Below are positions 40,811-49,931 of a stretch of DNA of 64,000 nucleotides, in pieces. The position numbers and the translations under genes are program-made. Position 1 is the first letter of the stretch; each line of letters opens with the position of its first letter. Source of the stretch: JBLIRR01 sp049472395 (GTDB lineage Bacteria > SZUA-182 > DTGQ01 > JBLIRR01); NCBI GenBank assembly GCA_049472395.1, contig JBLIRR010000019.1:36761-100760 (forward strand), written 5' to 3'. The notes beneath the pieces were generated by a model, which saw only the letters and a program-made list of their open reading frames with translations, was not told where the DNA came from and did no database searches.

Positions 40811-41461
40811 TTACGAGATGTAACCCTTGTGGATGGCATATCTTACCAAGCTGGCGGTTTGTTTAATATTCAACTTTTTCATAATATTGGCGCGGTGATG
40901 TTCTACTGTACGGATACTTATAAACAGGAGATCAGCAATCTCCTTGTTCGATTTTCCCTCGGCAATGAGCTTTAAGACTTCTCTTTCGCGTGTGGTCAGA
41001 GGGTCTGACTGTGACGTTAATTGCCCTCTATGGTAAATTTTGATTAATTCATTGGTCACCTCGCCGGATAAGAGGGGCGATATGTAATACTCTTCTTGTC
41101 GTATCTTTTTTATTGCTGCAAAAAGTTCGGTATCAGCATCTTCTTTAAGCAGATATCCTTCAGCGCCAGCCGAGATAGCTGAATATACATATTCCTTGTC
41201 TTTGTGCATGGTTAGGATCAACACCTTCACCTTCGGCATGATCATTTTGATCTCCCGAGTAGCTTCAAGTCCCCGGAGATTCGGCATAGATATATCCAAT
41301 ATCACCATGTCAGGTGTAACTTCTTGTATGAGTCTAAGGAGTTTGAGACCATCGTCTGCCTCACCGACGACCTCCAGGTCTGTAAATCTTTCAAGAATAT
41401 TTTTTATCCCCTTGCGAAACATGACATGATCATCAGCCAGCAGAATACGATAAGAACTCAC
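40811..41461 (-). CDS. NarL/FixJ-family response regulator
   Basis: The 216 residues comprise a receiver domain (DD at 10-11, phosphoacceptor D56 in VILDISMP, conserved K near 106) and a LuxR-type HTH (about 150-212: LTTREREVLKLIAEGKSNKE and TVEHHRANIMKKLNI). The start is GTG 41461, one base after the kinase stop, so the two are translationally coupled. It is the DNA-binding output of the three-gene system to its right; targets are not known. Confidence 0.92.
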   Translation of the reverse strand: MSSYRILLADDHVMFRKGIKNILERFTDLEVVGEADDGLKLLRLIQEVTPDMVILDISMPNLRGLEATREIKMIMPKVKVLILTMHKDKEYVYSAISAGAEGYLLKEDADTELFAAIKKIRQEEYYISPLLSGEVTNELIKIYHRGQLTSQSDPLTTREREVLKLIAEGKSNKEIADLLFISIRTVEHHRANIMKKLNIKQTASLVRYAIHKGYIS

Positions 41462-41462
41462 G

Positions 41463-43271
41463 TCAGATATCCTTTCCGGAATTCAGTGGAATGGTAAAGG
41501 TGATTTTTGTACCTGTGCCCTCTTTACTCCATATGTCGGGAGATCCTCCCAGCATCCGTATACGCTCACACATGGCGGCTAGGCCTATCCCCTTTTTGTT
41601 GGGATCCCTGTCAAAGACCTCTTTTACATTAAATCCTTTCCCGTCATCTTCCACACGAAAATAAACTCGGTTATTCTGTGTGCTGATGACAATAGATACC
41701 TGAGTTGCCTGAGCGTGCTTTGCTATGTTCGTAAGGCACTCCTGAATAATCCTGTATATGGTAATTTGGCTCTCTTGTGAAAACAAATCCCCTATCCGTG
41801 TCACATCAAGTGAGCATCCAATATTACCATGTTTGGTAAATCCCTCGACAAGCCATCGAATAGCAGCCGAAAGGCCCAAGTCTTCTAGGACGGAAGGGCT
41901 CAAATCTCGGGATAGTCGACGGACATTCTCATTGACATCATTTAGATAGCTGATCATTTCATCGCAGTCTTTTTTTAGTTTTTTCTGATCCTTTCGTAAC
42001 GCCTCTCGAATAGATCTCAGCCTAAGTTTGAAGACCATTAGGGCTTGTCCCAATTCGTCGTGCATTTCTATGGAAAGCCGTCTTCGTTCATTTTCCTGAG
42101 CTGTAAGGAGTTGAGAAGATAAAAAATGAAGCTCCTTCTCTGATTTCCGTAACGCCTCCTCGGCTCGCTTTCGCTCCGTGACATCCTTGGCAATTGCAGC
42201 AGAGCCTTCTATCCTCCCCTCCTTATCTCTAAGCACTGCTGCTGAAAAAAGCATAGGGATAAGTTTTCCGCTCTTTGCCACGTAATCTATCTCACGATTT
42301 ACGACCGGCACTTCTCTAAGTAGCCTCTGGAATCCTGAGATCATAAAACCGTTTTCTTTCCGCGGCATGATTATATCTACATTTTTACCTATGAGATCCT
42401 CTTCTTTATACCCCAAGAGATTACATGTTGCCTTATTAACAGTCCTAATCTTTGCATCCGGGTCAACGACAACAAGTGTATCATTCATGCTTTCGATGAT
42501 ATTATCAACATAATCCTTTGAAACGGTCGTTCTCCGCAAATCCTCTATCATCTTATTAAACGCAACGGCTAAGTCGCCTATCTCATCATCTCTTTTAATC
42601 GGAACTGGGGTATTAAGATCGCCATGAGCCACTTTCTCTGTTGCCTCAGTTATCCTCTTAATTGGCGAAGAGATAAAAACGGCTAAAATATAAGCAACAA
42701 TTCCTCCTATTATTGTAGTCACTAGACCTATAAGGAAAATTTGTCTTTGAGCTTTTGTAATTTCATTCTCAACAGCACTATAGGAATATCCTAATCGAAT
42801 CGTTCCCAACCTGATGTCTGTAATTTTTATGGGCGCATAAATATCACAATACGCTTCTCCTCTCTCTGAAAAATATTTATGGGTACAACCTTGCTCCTTC
42901 GAGTTCAGGGAAATAATACTCGCCCTATCCTTGTAAGTCTTACCAACCTGTGATAGGTCGCTATGCATAACAACCCTGCCGTGGGGATCTAATACCATAA
43001 TATAGAGAACGTAATCTTGCTCCATCGAATGATTGACAAACCGGCGAAGGGTGGGCAAATCTTGACTTAATAAGGGCCTTACCAGGAACTTAGCTAAGTC
43101 GGCAGCTAAGGCAATACCCCTTTTGTGAAGCACAGTTTCCAAAGTTTTCTTTTCGCGATTCGTAGTGATAATTCCTGTGACAAGTACAAGAATTACTACC
43201 AGACTTTCAATCAACAATGTCAACTTAGCCTTTAGCTTGAAATTTAGCCATTGTGGGGATAGTATCATCAT
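41463..43271 (-). CDS. PAS-containing sensor histidine kinase (NarX/DegS-type HisKA_3)
   Basis: The 602 residues run as follows: transmembrane helix 18-37, extracytoplasmic sensor of about 140 residues, helix 177-200, HAMP (200-253), PAS with its PAC tail (about 255-370), HisKA_3 with H404 in EMHDELGQ, and HATPase_c (AKHAQATQV N-box, DDGKGFN, KGIGLAAMCERI). The kinase type pairs with NarL-family regulators, as here. The upstream neighbour encodes a PhnD-like binding protein (41-base gap), so the sensor probably reads that protein's ligand state across the membrane. Confidence 0.92.
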   Translation of the reverse strand: MMILSPQWLNFKLKAKLTLLIESLVVILVLVTGIITTNREKKTLETVLHKRGIALAADLAKFLVRPLLSQDLPTLRRFVNHSMEQDYVLYIMVLDPHGRVVMHSDLSQVGKTYKDRASIISLNSKEQGCTHKYFSERGEAYCDIYAPIKITDIRLGTIRLGYSYSAVENEITKAQRQIFLIGLVTTIIGGIVAYILAVFISSPIKRITEATEKVAHGDLNTPVPIKRDDEIGDLAVAFNKMIEDLRRTTVSKDYVDNIIESMNDTLVVVDPDAKIRTVNKATCNLLGYKEEDLIGKNVDIIMPRKENGFMISGFQRLLREVPVVNREIDYVAKSGKLIPMLFSAAVLRDKEGRIEGSAAIAKDVTERKRAEEALRKSEKELHFLSSQLLTAQENERRRLSIEMHDELGQALMVFKLRLRSIREALRKDQKKLKKDCDEMISYLNDVNENVRRLSRDLSPSVLEDLGLSAAIRWLVEGFTKHGNIGCSLDVTRIGDLFSQESQITIYRIIQECLTNIAKHAQATQVSIVISTQNNRVYFRVEDDGKGFNVKEVFDRDPNKKGIGLAAMCERIRMLGGSPDIWSKEGTGTKITFTIPLNSGKDI

Positions 43272-43312
43272 TAGAGACTTTCTTTTGGAATTTTCTCAAC
43301 AAACAGGATTTT

Positions 43313-44194
43313 TTACTCTACCCTTTTCGCACCTATTAGCATTCTTATGCTATTATAATCTTCATCCTTTGACTTCTGAAATCCACCTAGCTCCGCACTG
43401 TATAATATCTTCTTATGGGTAAGATTTTTTTTGTCGAGCCTTAGTAATGCCTCATTTATCTTGGTTATTACGTCCTTATTTATCTCTTGGCAGGCTGCAA
43501 ATACCCGTGTTGGGACTGCTTTGGTTTTGCCGATGACAATAATCTGTTGAGCATCTATACCAAGCTCCTTCTGTTTTTCCGAATGGTCTTTAAGAAAATG
43601 GTCGCATATCACACCTGCGTCAACCGCTTTAAGATAGACATTAAAGGCTATATCCTCGCAGCATCCCCCATTTGAATAATCCTTTAAATCTTTATCGATG
43701 TCTATGCCGCTTTCTTCAAACAGCAACTTTGCTACTACCCATTTTGTAGTTGAGAGCCTGGGCCCAAACATTACAGTTTTTCCTTTTAAATCTTCTACTT
43801 TACGGATGAGGCTGTCTTTCCTGACTATGACCACGCCTGATTGAGAGCTTGCCCCTTCTAAGGTAAGAGATCTAATAAGGGAGCCTTTGTCATACAAGTT
43901 GGTTAATTTCACATAGGTATGGGGGTCCTGGAAAGCAAAGTTTATATCCCCATTTATAATGGCCCTTTCAAGTCCTGCGAAATCCTTTGGGACTATTAAC
44001 TTTATCTTCAATCCAGTCTGCTGCTCCAGATAGGTGATCAAGGGATTGAACTTCTTAAAGCTCATTACCACATCGGTACAAGGGAGAATCCCTATCGAAA
44101 TATGCTTTTCTTCTCCATGAGCATGAGTTGTCAGAATGAGCATAGACATACAGAGTGTACCTATTATTAAGGCTTTATTTACTCTTTTAATCAT
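43313..44194 (-). CDS. PhnD-like periplasmic phosphate/phosphonate-type binding protein
   Basis: The start is ATG 44194, because GGAG lies nine bases upstream and gives a proper signal peptide (ending near AHG-EEK); the ATG at 44230 is less likely. The 293 residues fit the PhnD/phosphonate-binding-like family (SBP type): ISIGILPCTDVVMSFKKFNP, PLITYLEQQTG, NGDINFAFQDPHTYV, VVIVRKDSLIRKVEDLKGKT and the ATP-independent C-lobe. No permease or ATPase is encoded nearby; instead a histidine kinase and regulator follow. It is most likely a dedicated sensor accessory. The actual ligand (phosphonate, phosphite, arsenite, nucleotide or other oxyanion) is unknown. Confidence 0.85.
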   Translation of the reverse strand: MIKRVNKALIIGTLCMSMLILTTHAHGEEKHISIGILPCTDVVMSFKKFNPLITYLEQQTGLKIKLIVPKDFAGLERAIINGDINFAFQDPHTYVKLTNLYDKGSLIRSLTLEGASSQSGVVIVRKDSLIRKVEDLKGKTVMFGPRLSTTKWVVAKLLFEESGIDIDKDLKDYSNGGCCEDIAFNVYLKAVDAGVICDHFLKDHSEKQKELGIDAQQIIVIGKTKAVPTRVFAACQEINKDVITKINEALLRLDKKNLTHKKILYSAELGGFQKSKDEDYNSIRMLIGAKRVE

Positions 44195-44896
44195 CACAAA
44201 GGGCTCCTTTTTTATACAAGAGCTTTTCATCTGTAATTTTTACGTGCTAGAATCTTCTTTTTATAAAAAAATATAGCCAAATAGTGCAGTTTTGTCAACA
44301 CAAATATTGATGCTTATTTCATAAAATTGTAAATAAAGTTTAATATTATTAATTTTAAAAAATATAAATCTTTACAAATGAATTGATACTAGAATATTAT
44401 TCATCAGATCTTATATCGTTAATCCAGACCAGAATTGATCTTCAATCTTTATTATTTTAGCTCTAATATTAGAGCATGTTTTTGAAGTAACTTTATTGTA
44501 TTTGTTGACTCCCCATGCTACTATCCTAAAAGCGGACCTGTAATGGACTCTGATCCTTGGGTACTTCATGAACTCCATTATCAAGTTCATCATCAACACA
44601 AAGATATGAAAATACTCTCGATCTCGTTCTTTTATTATTGGCTTTTTCTTTCCAAATAGTATTACCAATTTTTGGCAAAGCTCCAAGATAATGCCATGAT
44701 TGCATAAGTTCCTGAAATAAGTTTAAATGAAGATAGATTTAGTGTATACTTACAGTGAAAACTTCTTATCCCATAGGTAATCTCTTGGGCAGCATTCACT
44801 TTTGATATGTGGTTATTAGAAACCTCATCGAAGGTGGAGTGAATTGGCCTAGCATATTGTACTCACTCAAAGATTTAAAAAAAGACTTAAAATAAT
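44195..44896. other. intergenic region with doubtful 91-residue frame
   Basis: A minus-strand frame (44411-44686, starting MELCQKLVILFGKKKPI) shows RVHYRSAFRIVAWGVNKYNK but no family, signal or ribosome binding site. It may be a mobile-element fragment. The first 200 bases are AT-rich and probably carry the promoter of the sensor operon. Confidence 0.35.
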
Positions 44897-45781
44897 ATGA
44901 ACATAACTTCAAAAAGTCGTGAAACTTGTAATGTTTGTGAGAGCCCAGGTCACTTTACAGAGTCCAGTGAGAAAGAGCATGTTCGTTCCAATTTAACAAA
45001 GTTTTCAAATGAAAAATTTGAAATGTGGCGCTGTAACTCTTGTGGTTCGCTTCATTCAAAAAATTTTGTCGATCTTGATCATTACTATAAGGACTACCCC
45101 TTTCAGACAAGTCAAAAGTCAGTCGTAACAAAGCTCTTATATAAAAAGTTTGCCAAACAAATTGAAAGTTATGGTATTACAAAAAAACATAAAATTTTAG
45201 ACTATGGGTGTGGATCAGGGGCTTTGGCTAAAGAATTAAAAAAGCTTGGATATAATGTAAAAGCATTTGATAAATACACACCAAGGTTAAATGATCAACA
45301 ATTACTAGAACAAAAATATGACTTTATAATTCTACAAGATGTGATTGAGCATGTGGAAGAGCCAAAAAAACTTTTAGATGAACTCTATTCATTTTTAAAT
45401 CCAGGTGGAAAATTATTTATTGGTACTCCAAATGCTGAAAAACTTAACTTAAAAAACCAAGAAAAATACATCCATGCCTTACATCAACCATACCATTTAC
45501 ATATTTTATCGAAAAAATCGTTAATTAGTTTAGTTAAAAAATGTGGATTTAAATTGGAAATCGAATCCGATATTTATTATGTGGACACTTTCTACCCAAT
45601 GATAAATCTAAGGTTTGGAGAGTACTATTTAAATCTTTTCAACAACAACGCTGACGACATCATGAATGGCTTTCGCTTTCATTGGAAGCTCTTAACTCCT
45701 AAAGGCCTAGCTCTTGCCTTTTTTGGAAGGCTTGCGCCGGTTAAGACACAGATGTCGGTGGTGCTTACAAAAGTTGACTGA
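44897..45781 (+). CDS. class I SAM-dependent methyltransferase with N-terminal zinc ribbon
   Basis: The 294 residues have a Cys pair CNVC (11-14) and CNSC (46-49) like a small zinc ribbon. A Rossmann methyltransferase follows: motif I ILDYGCGSG, acidic loop, DFIILQDVIEHV, LNPGGKLFIGTPN. This layout is common among methyltransferases acting in surface polysaccharide or lipid modification. The gene is richer in AAA/AAT/TTA codons than its neighbours, hinting at acquisition. No operon partner is adjacent. Confidence 0.8.
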   Translation: MNITSKSRETCNVCESPGHFTESSEKEHVRSNLTKFSNEKFEMWRCNSCGSLHSKNFVDLDHYYKDYPFQTSQKSVVTKLLYKKFAKQIESYGITKKHKILDYGCGSGALAKELKKLGYNVKAFDKYTPRLNDQQLLEQKYDFIILQDVIEHVEEPKKLLDELYSFLNPGGKLFIGTPNAEKLNLKNQEKYIHALHQPYHLHILSKKSLISLVKKCGFKLEIESDIYYVDTFYPMINLRFGEYYLNLFNNNADDIMNGFRFHWKLLTPKGLALAFFGRLAPVKTQMSVVLTKVD

Positions 45782-45788
45782 TAACTGA

Positions 45789-45942
45789 ACTGATAGGAAT
45801 CGCTTTTCTGAGTTTGAAAGGACTATACATAAAGAAATGAGACCGGTTTTTTAATCAGAGTATGCTACAGCAGTTATAAAGATAAGAGGGCAGGGCAAAG
45901 GGCAAAATTTTCCGAATAGAAAAAAAGCTTTGTAATGAAATC
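45789..45942 (+). repeat. composite dispersed repeat, copy 2
   Basis: This pairs with 39322-39466. Its first module (45789-45837) is inverted relative to copy 1, and the second (45849-45942) is in the same orientation. A fragment of the first module (GATAGGAATTGCTTTTTGAG) also appears near 53156. Confidence 0.7.
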
Positions 45943-45966
45943 GACTAGTTAAGGGAGGTTTGCCCA

Positions 45967-48366
45967 ATGGTAAAAGATACACATACAAAATTTTCACAGG
46001 TTTTTATTCTGATCTTTGGTGTAATATTACCTCTTTTCACGGTGTGTTTTGAGTTTTTCACCCATATGTGCGCCTCCATTTTCTTTGATCCCATTCCTAC
46101 AGTGTGGCATCTTCTGCTGTTGGGATTTGTGCCCATTGCAAACCTCCTTGTGTATATGCAGGTATGGAAAGGAAAATTATATCACATTTCAAAACTTAGT
46201 CTTGCTAATGGAATTGCGATTGGGACATCATTGTTTTATACCCTGCTTTTTCTTCCCCTTATGCCCATCTCTGCAATGGCGATTATGTATATGGGGATGG
46301 GATTGTTGCCTTTAACCCCACTTCTTTCATCTATAGCTTCTTTTCTTAATCGCCGGATGCTCACAAAAAGCATACCTGCTGAGATCTCACAAAAGGCTTC
46401 AGGATTATGGTGGGGAATAGGCCTCTCCATTGGGCTGCTTATTTTGTTTGAATTGCCAACGACCTTCACGCGTCTTGCCATGAACATGGTTATTTCCGAA
46501 TCTGAAAAGACAAGCCTATTGGGCCTTGAAATGCTTCGCACAATGGGGAATGAGGATGTGATTCTTAAATTATGTTATGAGCGGCCTGGGATTGCCACGG
46601 ACATTGTCGGTTTCGCCTTTTCCATGGGTGATCCGGTGAGTCCGGCAGAGGCGCGTAAAATATATTATCGAGTCACCGGTACTCCCTTTAATGCTGTGTC
46701 GCCCCCGCGGCTTTCCGGGCGAGGTCGATACAATCCGCAAGAGGATTTTGTGTTCGATGACGGGCTCGGAGGAGAAACTGTTGCCGGAAGAGTCAAAGGG
46801 CTTTCTTTGATAAGTTCACGAATGGATGGATCGATGGATGGGGATGCCGCCCTATCCTATCTTGAATGGACATGTGTATTTAAAAATTCTTCTCGATTGC
46901 AACGGGAGGCACGGGCAGTGATTGCCCTTCCTCCGGGAGGAGTTGTGTCGAGGTTAACCTTGTGGATTGACGGTGAAGAGAGGGAAGCTGCTTTTGCCGC
47001 ACGAAGAAAGGTTAAGGAAGCGTATAGCGCAGTTGTAAGGCAGAGGAGAGACCCTGTGCTCATTACCACAAAAGGCCCCGACCGTGTGTTAGTGCAATGC
47101 TTTCCGGTCCCCCCGGATGGTGAAATGAAAATACGGTTTGGCATTACATCGCCCCTTTATCTAACAAGCCCGGCGCAGGGTATCATATTCCTCCCCTGTT
47201 TTTTGGAACGCAATTTTGACGTGCCGGAGAGCATCGGGCATGACCTTTGGATAGAGTCCGAGTCGCCTCTCATTGTGAGTAATAATGATCTTAAGAAGGA
47301 AAATCCCAGTGAGGATCTTTATGCAGTACGAGGAAGGATAAGCAATAAAGCTCTTTCTGAAAACAGGGCTATCATCAGCACACACCGCAGGGTGCAGATT
47401 AAAGAAGCATGGACAGGTGATCCGCGTCTAGAGCCTGATAAAATCATCCGCCAGATTATAAAAGAAAAGGATATAACGCGGCCTTCACGGATCATTTTCG
47501 TTATTGACAGCTCACGTGGGATGAAAGAGAGTATGTCAGATATTGCAGATGCGCTCATCCATGTTCCCGCAGGAATCGATTTTGGCGTTATTGTTGCCTC
47601 TGATTCCATTATAGAGCTTACCGACGGGATTCAACCCGCAGACCTTCAACAACTCCGTATGAATGCCGATAAGATAAGAAAAATAAAATGCCGGGGAGGA
47701 TGTGATAATATCCCGTCTTTATCAAGGGCATGGGAGATGGCTGCAGAACGGCCTAAAAGCACCATTGTGTGGATTCATAGTGCGCAGCCAATTATAGTGC
47801 ACACCGTTGAGGTCCTTAGACAGAAATGGGAACGCCGACCGGGGAATCCTCGGTTATATGATATACAGGTCGCGCAGGGGCCGAATAAAATTATCGAGGA
47901 ACTGGAAGAGGTGAGAGTCATCGAATCAATAGCGCGAACAGGAGGCCTTGCTCACGATCTTGCAAGTTTATTTTCAAGGTGGAGCGGTACAGTAAAAGGC
48001 TATCACTATCTCCGGGAAAAAGTATCAAAGAGTGCCCTTACAAATTCTGACAATGCGAAGGAAACCTCTTCACACCTTGCACGACTCTGGGCCTATGACA
48101 GGATAGAGCACTTAACTTCCATAAAAGATAAGGTGAGCCTTGATGAAGCAATATTCCTGGCCACCACTTATCACCTTGTCACCTCAGTGAGTGGCGCTGT
48201 TGTCCTGGAAAATGAGGAACAATATACACAAGCCGGTCTTAAGCCGGTTGATCAGAGTAGTGTACCGACAATTCCCGAACCTGAGCTCTGGATGCTTATA
48301 CTCATGGTCTTCTGTATAAGTGTATGGGTGATCTTGCGTCGGAGGTCAGGATGCAGCTGCGCATGA
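45967..48366 (+). CDS. VIT/VWA-domain membrane protein with PEP-like C-terminal sorting signal
   Basis: The 799 residues begin with about five hydrophobic helices (10-33, 44-66, 78-100, 105-125 and 148-165). A VIT domain follows (about 285-400: SYLEWTCVFKN, REARAVIALPPGGVVSRLTL and EAYSAVVRQRRDP). Next is a von Willebrand A-like domain (about 505-660, IIFVIDSSRGM; the MIDAS serine run is DSSRG). The C-terminus has IPEPELWMLILMVFCISVWV then RRR, the layout of a PEP-CTERM-type sorting signal. The gene starts after GGGAGG and overlaps the exosortase by 16 bases. From memory, VIT proteins are the single target of the XrtK/XrtN-type exosortases, which this cassette resembles. Confidence 0.85.
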   Translation: MVKDTHTKFSQVFILIFGVILPLFTVCFEFFTHMCASIFFDPIPTVWHLLLLGFVPIANLLVYMQVWKGKLYHISKLSLANGIAIGTSLFYTLLFLPLMPISAMAIMYMGMGLLPLTPLLSSIASFLNRRMLTKSIPAEISQKASGLWWGIGLSIGLLILFELPTTFTRLAMNMVISESEKTSLLGLEMLRTMGNEDVILKLCYERPGIATDIVGFAFSMGDPVSPAEARKIYYRVTGTPFNAVSPPRLSGRGRYNPQEDFVFDDGLGGETVAGRVKGLSLISSRMDGSMDGDAALSYLEWTCVFKNSSRLQREARAVIALPPGGVVSRLTLWIDGEEREAAFAARRKVKEAYSAVVRQRRDPVLITTKGPDRVLVQCFPVPPDGEMKIRFGITSPLYLTSPAQGIIFLPCFLERNFDVPESIGHDLWIESESPLIVSNNDLKKENPSEDLYAVRGRISNKALSENRAIISTHRRVQIKEAWTGDPRLEPDKIIRQIIKEKDITRPSRIIFVIDSSRGMKESMSDIADALIHVPAGIDFGVIVASDSIIELTDGIQPADLQQLRMNADKIRKIKCRGGCDNIPSLSRAWEMAAERPKSTIVWIHSAQPIIVHTVEVLRQKWERRPGNPRLYDIQVAQGPNKIIEELEEVRVIESIARTGGLAHDLASLFSRWSGTVKGYHYLREKVSKSALTNSDNAKETSSHLARLWAYDRIEHLTSIKDKVSLDEAIFLATTYHLVTSVSGAVVLENEEQYTQAGLKPVDQSSVPTIPEPELWMLILMVFCISVWVILRRRSGCSCA

Positions 48367-49154
48367 ATCAATGCAGAATTTTTCTCCTTATCCAGTTAGT
48401 AGCATTATGGCCCCTCTGGGGATGGTATGTCATGCGTATGGCCGATTCTTCGGATGAGCCTTGGGGTCTTCTTGCCCTTATAACGGCCTTGATTTTTCTT
48501 TTCCACAATAAAAACCACCGGATAAAACCGGAAAAACCCCATCTCACTCTTCCCGCGATACTTATGGTAGTCTATGCTGCCTTATTTCACCTCTCCCCTC
48601 CTCTTCTTCGCGCCATAATTGGGGTGACATCAATCGCCTGCATGATAAGTGCCTGTCAATTTGGCACACCTATCCACTGGGGTGTCTGGGGCTTATTTCT
48701 CATGTCACTGCCGATAATTTCCTCCTTACAGTTTTATTGTGGATTCCCCCTGCGAGTTATTGTCGGGGACATAGCTGCTCTTCTTCTTCAGCTGGCTGGT
48801 CTGCCGGTTGTCCGGGATGGGACGATTCTCAATTGGTGCGGGAATCTCATCCGGATCGATGCGCCATGCAGCGGTGTCAGGATGCTGTGGGCCGGATTTT
48901 ATCTTACCTTTACACTTGCCTGTTTCTTTAAGCTGACCTCGGCGAAAACATTGACTGTGGCTCTTTTTACACTTTCGGTTATCATTTTCGGCAATGTGCT
49001 GCGAGCAACAGCCTTATTTTATATTGAGGCAGGTATAGTAAGCGTTCCCTCCTGGACCCATACTCTGTGTGGGCTGATCATATTTGTTCTTGCCTGTTTT
49101 ATAATCCTCTTTATTACTCAAAAGGTTAAGGAGGTGACGCTGTGCGATCCATGA
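48351..49154 (+). CDS. exosortase/archaeosortase-family protease-transpeptidase
   Basis: Several ATGs are possible; 48351 is chosen because GGAGG lies five bases upstream, and 48324 would put 42 bases inside the previous gene. About seven or eight transmembrane helices are present. The catalytic Cys (APCSGVRMLW), Arg (FGNVLRATALFY) and His (WTHTLCGLIIF) are all there. These integral-membrane enzymes cleave PEP-CTERM-like signals and attach the target to the cell surface. The tight overlaps with the VIT protein and the EpsI-like protein show one operon, so the VIT protein is its obvious substrate. Confidence 0.9.
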   Translation: MQLRMNQCRIFLLIQLVALWPLWGWYVMRMADSSDEPWGLLALITALIFLFHNKNHRIKPEKPHLTLPAILMVVYAALFHLSPPLLRAIIGVTSIACMISACQFGTPIHWGVWGLFLMSLPIISSLQFYCGFPLRVIVGDIAALLLQLAGLPVVRDGTILNWCGNLIRIDAPCSGVRMLWAGFYLTFTLACFFKLTSAKTLTVALFTLSVIIFGNVLRATALFYIEAGIVSVPSWTHTLCGLIIFVLACFIILFITQKVKEVTLCDP

Positions 49155-49678
49155 TTTTTTTCATAGCAGCATGCGCCCTCGCAGCCATCACACCTATTCT
49201 CCCCTGTAAAAGTGTGCACAGGAGGAATAAGGACATGCTCTCACAGCCGAGGTGGCCGACTCATTTTCAAGGAAAGGTTCTTACAAGGCTCCCTCTCGCA
49301 GAAGGGGATAAGATATTTGAAAATGGATTTCCAGGAAGGATTGCACGGTTTAGCGACGGGCAGAGGGAAATAGTGTATAAATGGCTCAAAAAGCCAACAC
49401 GAAGGCTTCATCCTGTATCAGATTGCTTCAAGGGAATGGGATTTGAGGTCAAGCCTATGCCGGTGCGGGTTGATGGGAACGATAATAGATGGGGTTGTTT
49501 CAGGGCAGTCAAGGACAATGAAATGATCTATGTCACAGAAAGAATATATGATGAATCAGGAAACAGTTGGACGGAGGTATCAAGCTGGTACTGGGCGGCC
49601 TTTCTTGGGAAGACGCATTCCCCCTGGTGGTCTGTCACGGTTTCAGATGAAAAGGTCAAAACAAAATGTAAGGAATAA
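49142..49678 (+). CDS. EpsI-like exosortase-associated protein
   Basis: The 178 residues start at GTG 49142, supported by AAGGAGG seven bases upstream and overlapping the exosortase by 13. A signal anchor (3-21) is followed by one domain with LHPVSDCFKGMGF (H90, C95), the motif of the EpsI family that accompanies exosortases, then WTEVSSWYWAAFLG. The job of EpsI proteins in the sorting reaction is unsettled. Here it is a separate gene and not fused to the exosortase. Confidence 0.75.
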   Translation: MRSMIFFIAACALAAITPILPCKSVHRRNKDMLSQPRWPTHFQGKVLTRLPLAEGDKIFENGFPGRIARFSDGQREIVYKWLKKPTRRLHPVSDCFKGMGFEVKPMPVRVDGNDNRWGCFRAVKDNEMIYVTERIYDESGNSWTEVSSWYWAAFLGKTHSPWWSVTVSDEKVKTKCKE

Positions 49679-49864
49679 TTTAATATCGGTACCCTCTTTT
49701 TTATGATACACATATCCAAGTTCATCAATACAAAGCACTCTGACCTTTGCAATAATATATGAATTGAAGACCGAAAAATATTTGTGTACATTCTATATAA
49801 GAGGTTGTCAACCCGCAAAAGCGCAGAGACGATAATAACGAGAATAATCCCACTCTGAACATAT

Positions 49865-49899
49865 GCTGTCAGAGTGGATGCAGATCTCACTCTGACAGC
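49865..49899. terminator. 12-bp perfect inverted repeat between convergent genes
   Basis: GCTGTCAGAGTG and CACTCTGACAGC are separated by 11 bases, between the end of the EpsI-like gene and the end of the minus-strand gene at 49932. Probably a bidirectional terminator, without a clear U tract. Confidence 0.5.
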
Positions 49900-49931
49900 C
49901 CAGGATAAGTATTACTGATTAAAAAATAATC

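Noticed and set aside
46857..47144. Antisense frames in the VIT-protein gene
   Set aside because: Shadows of a well-supported gene.
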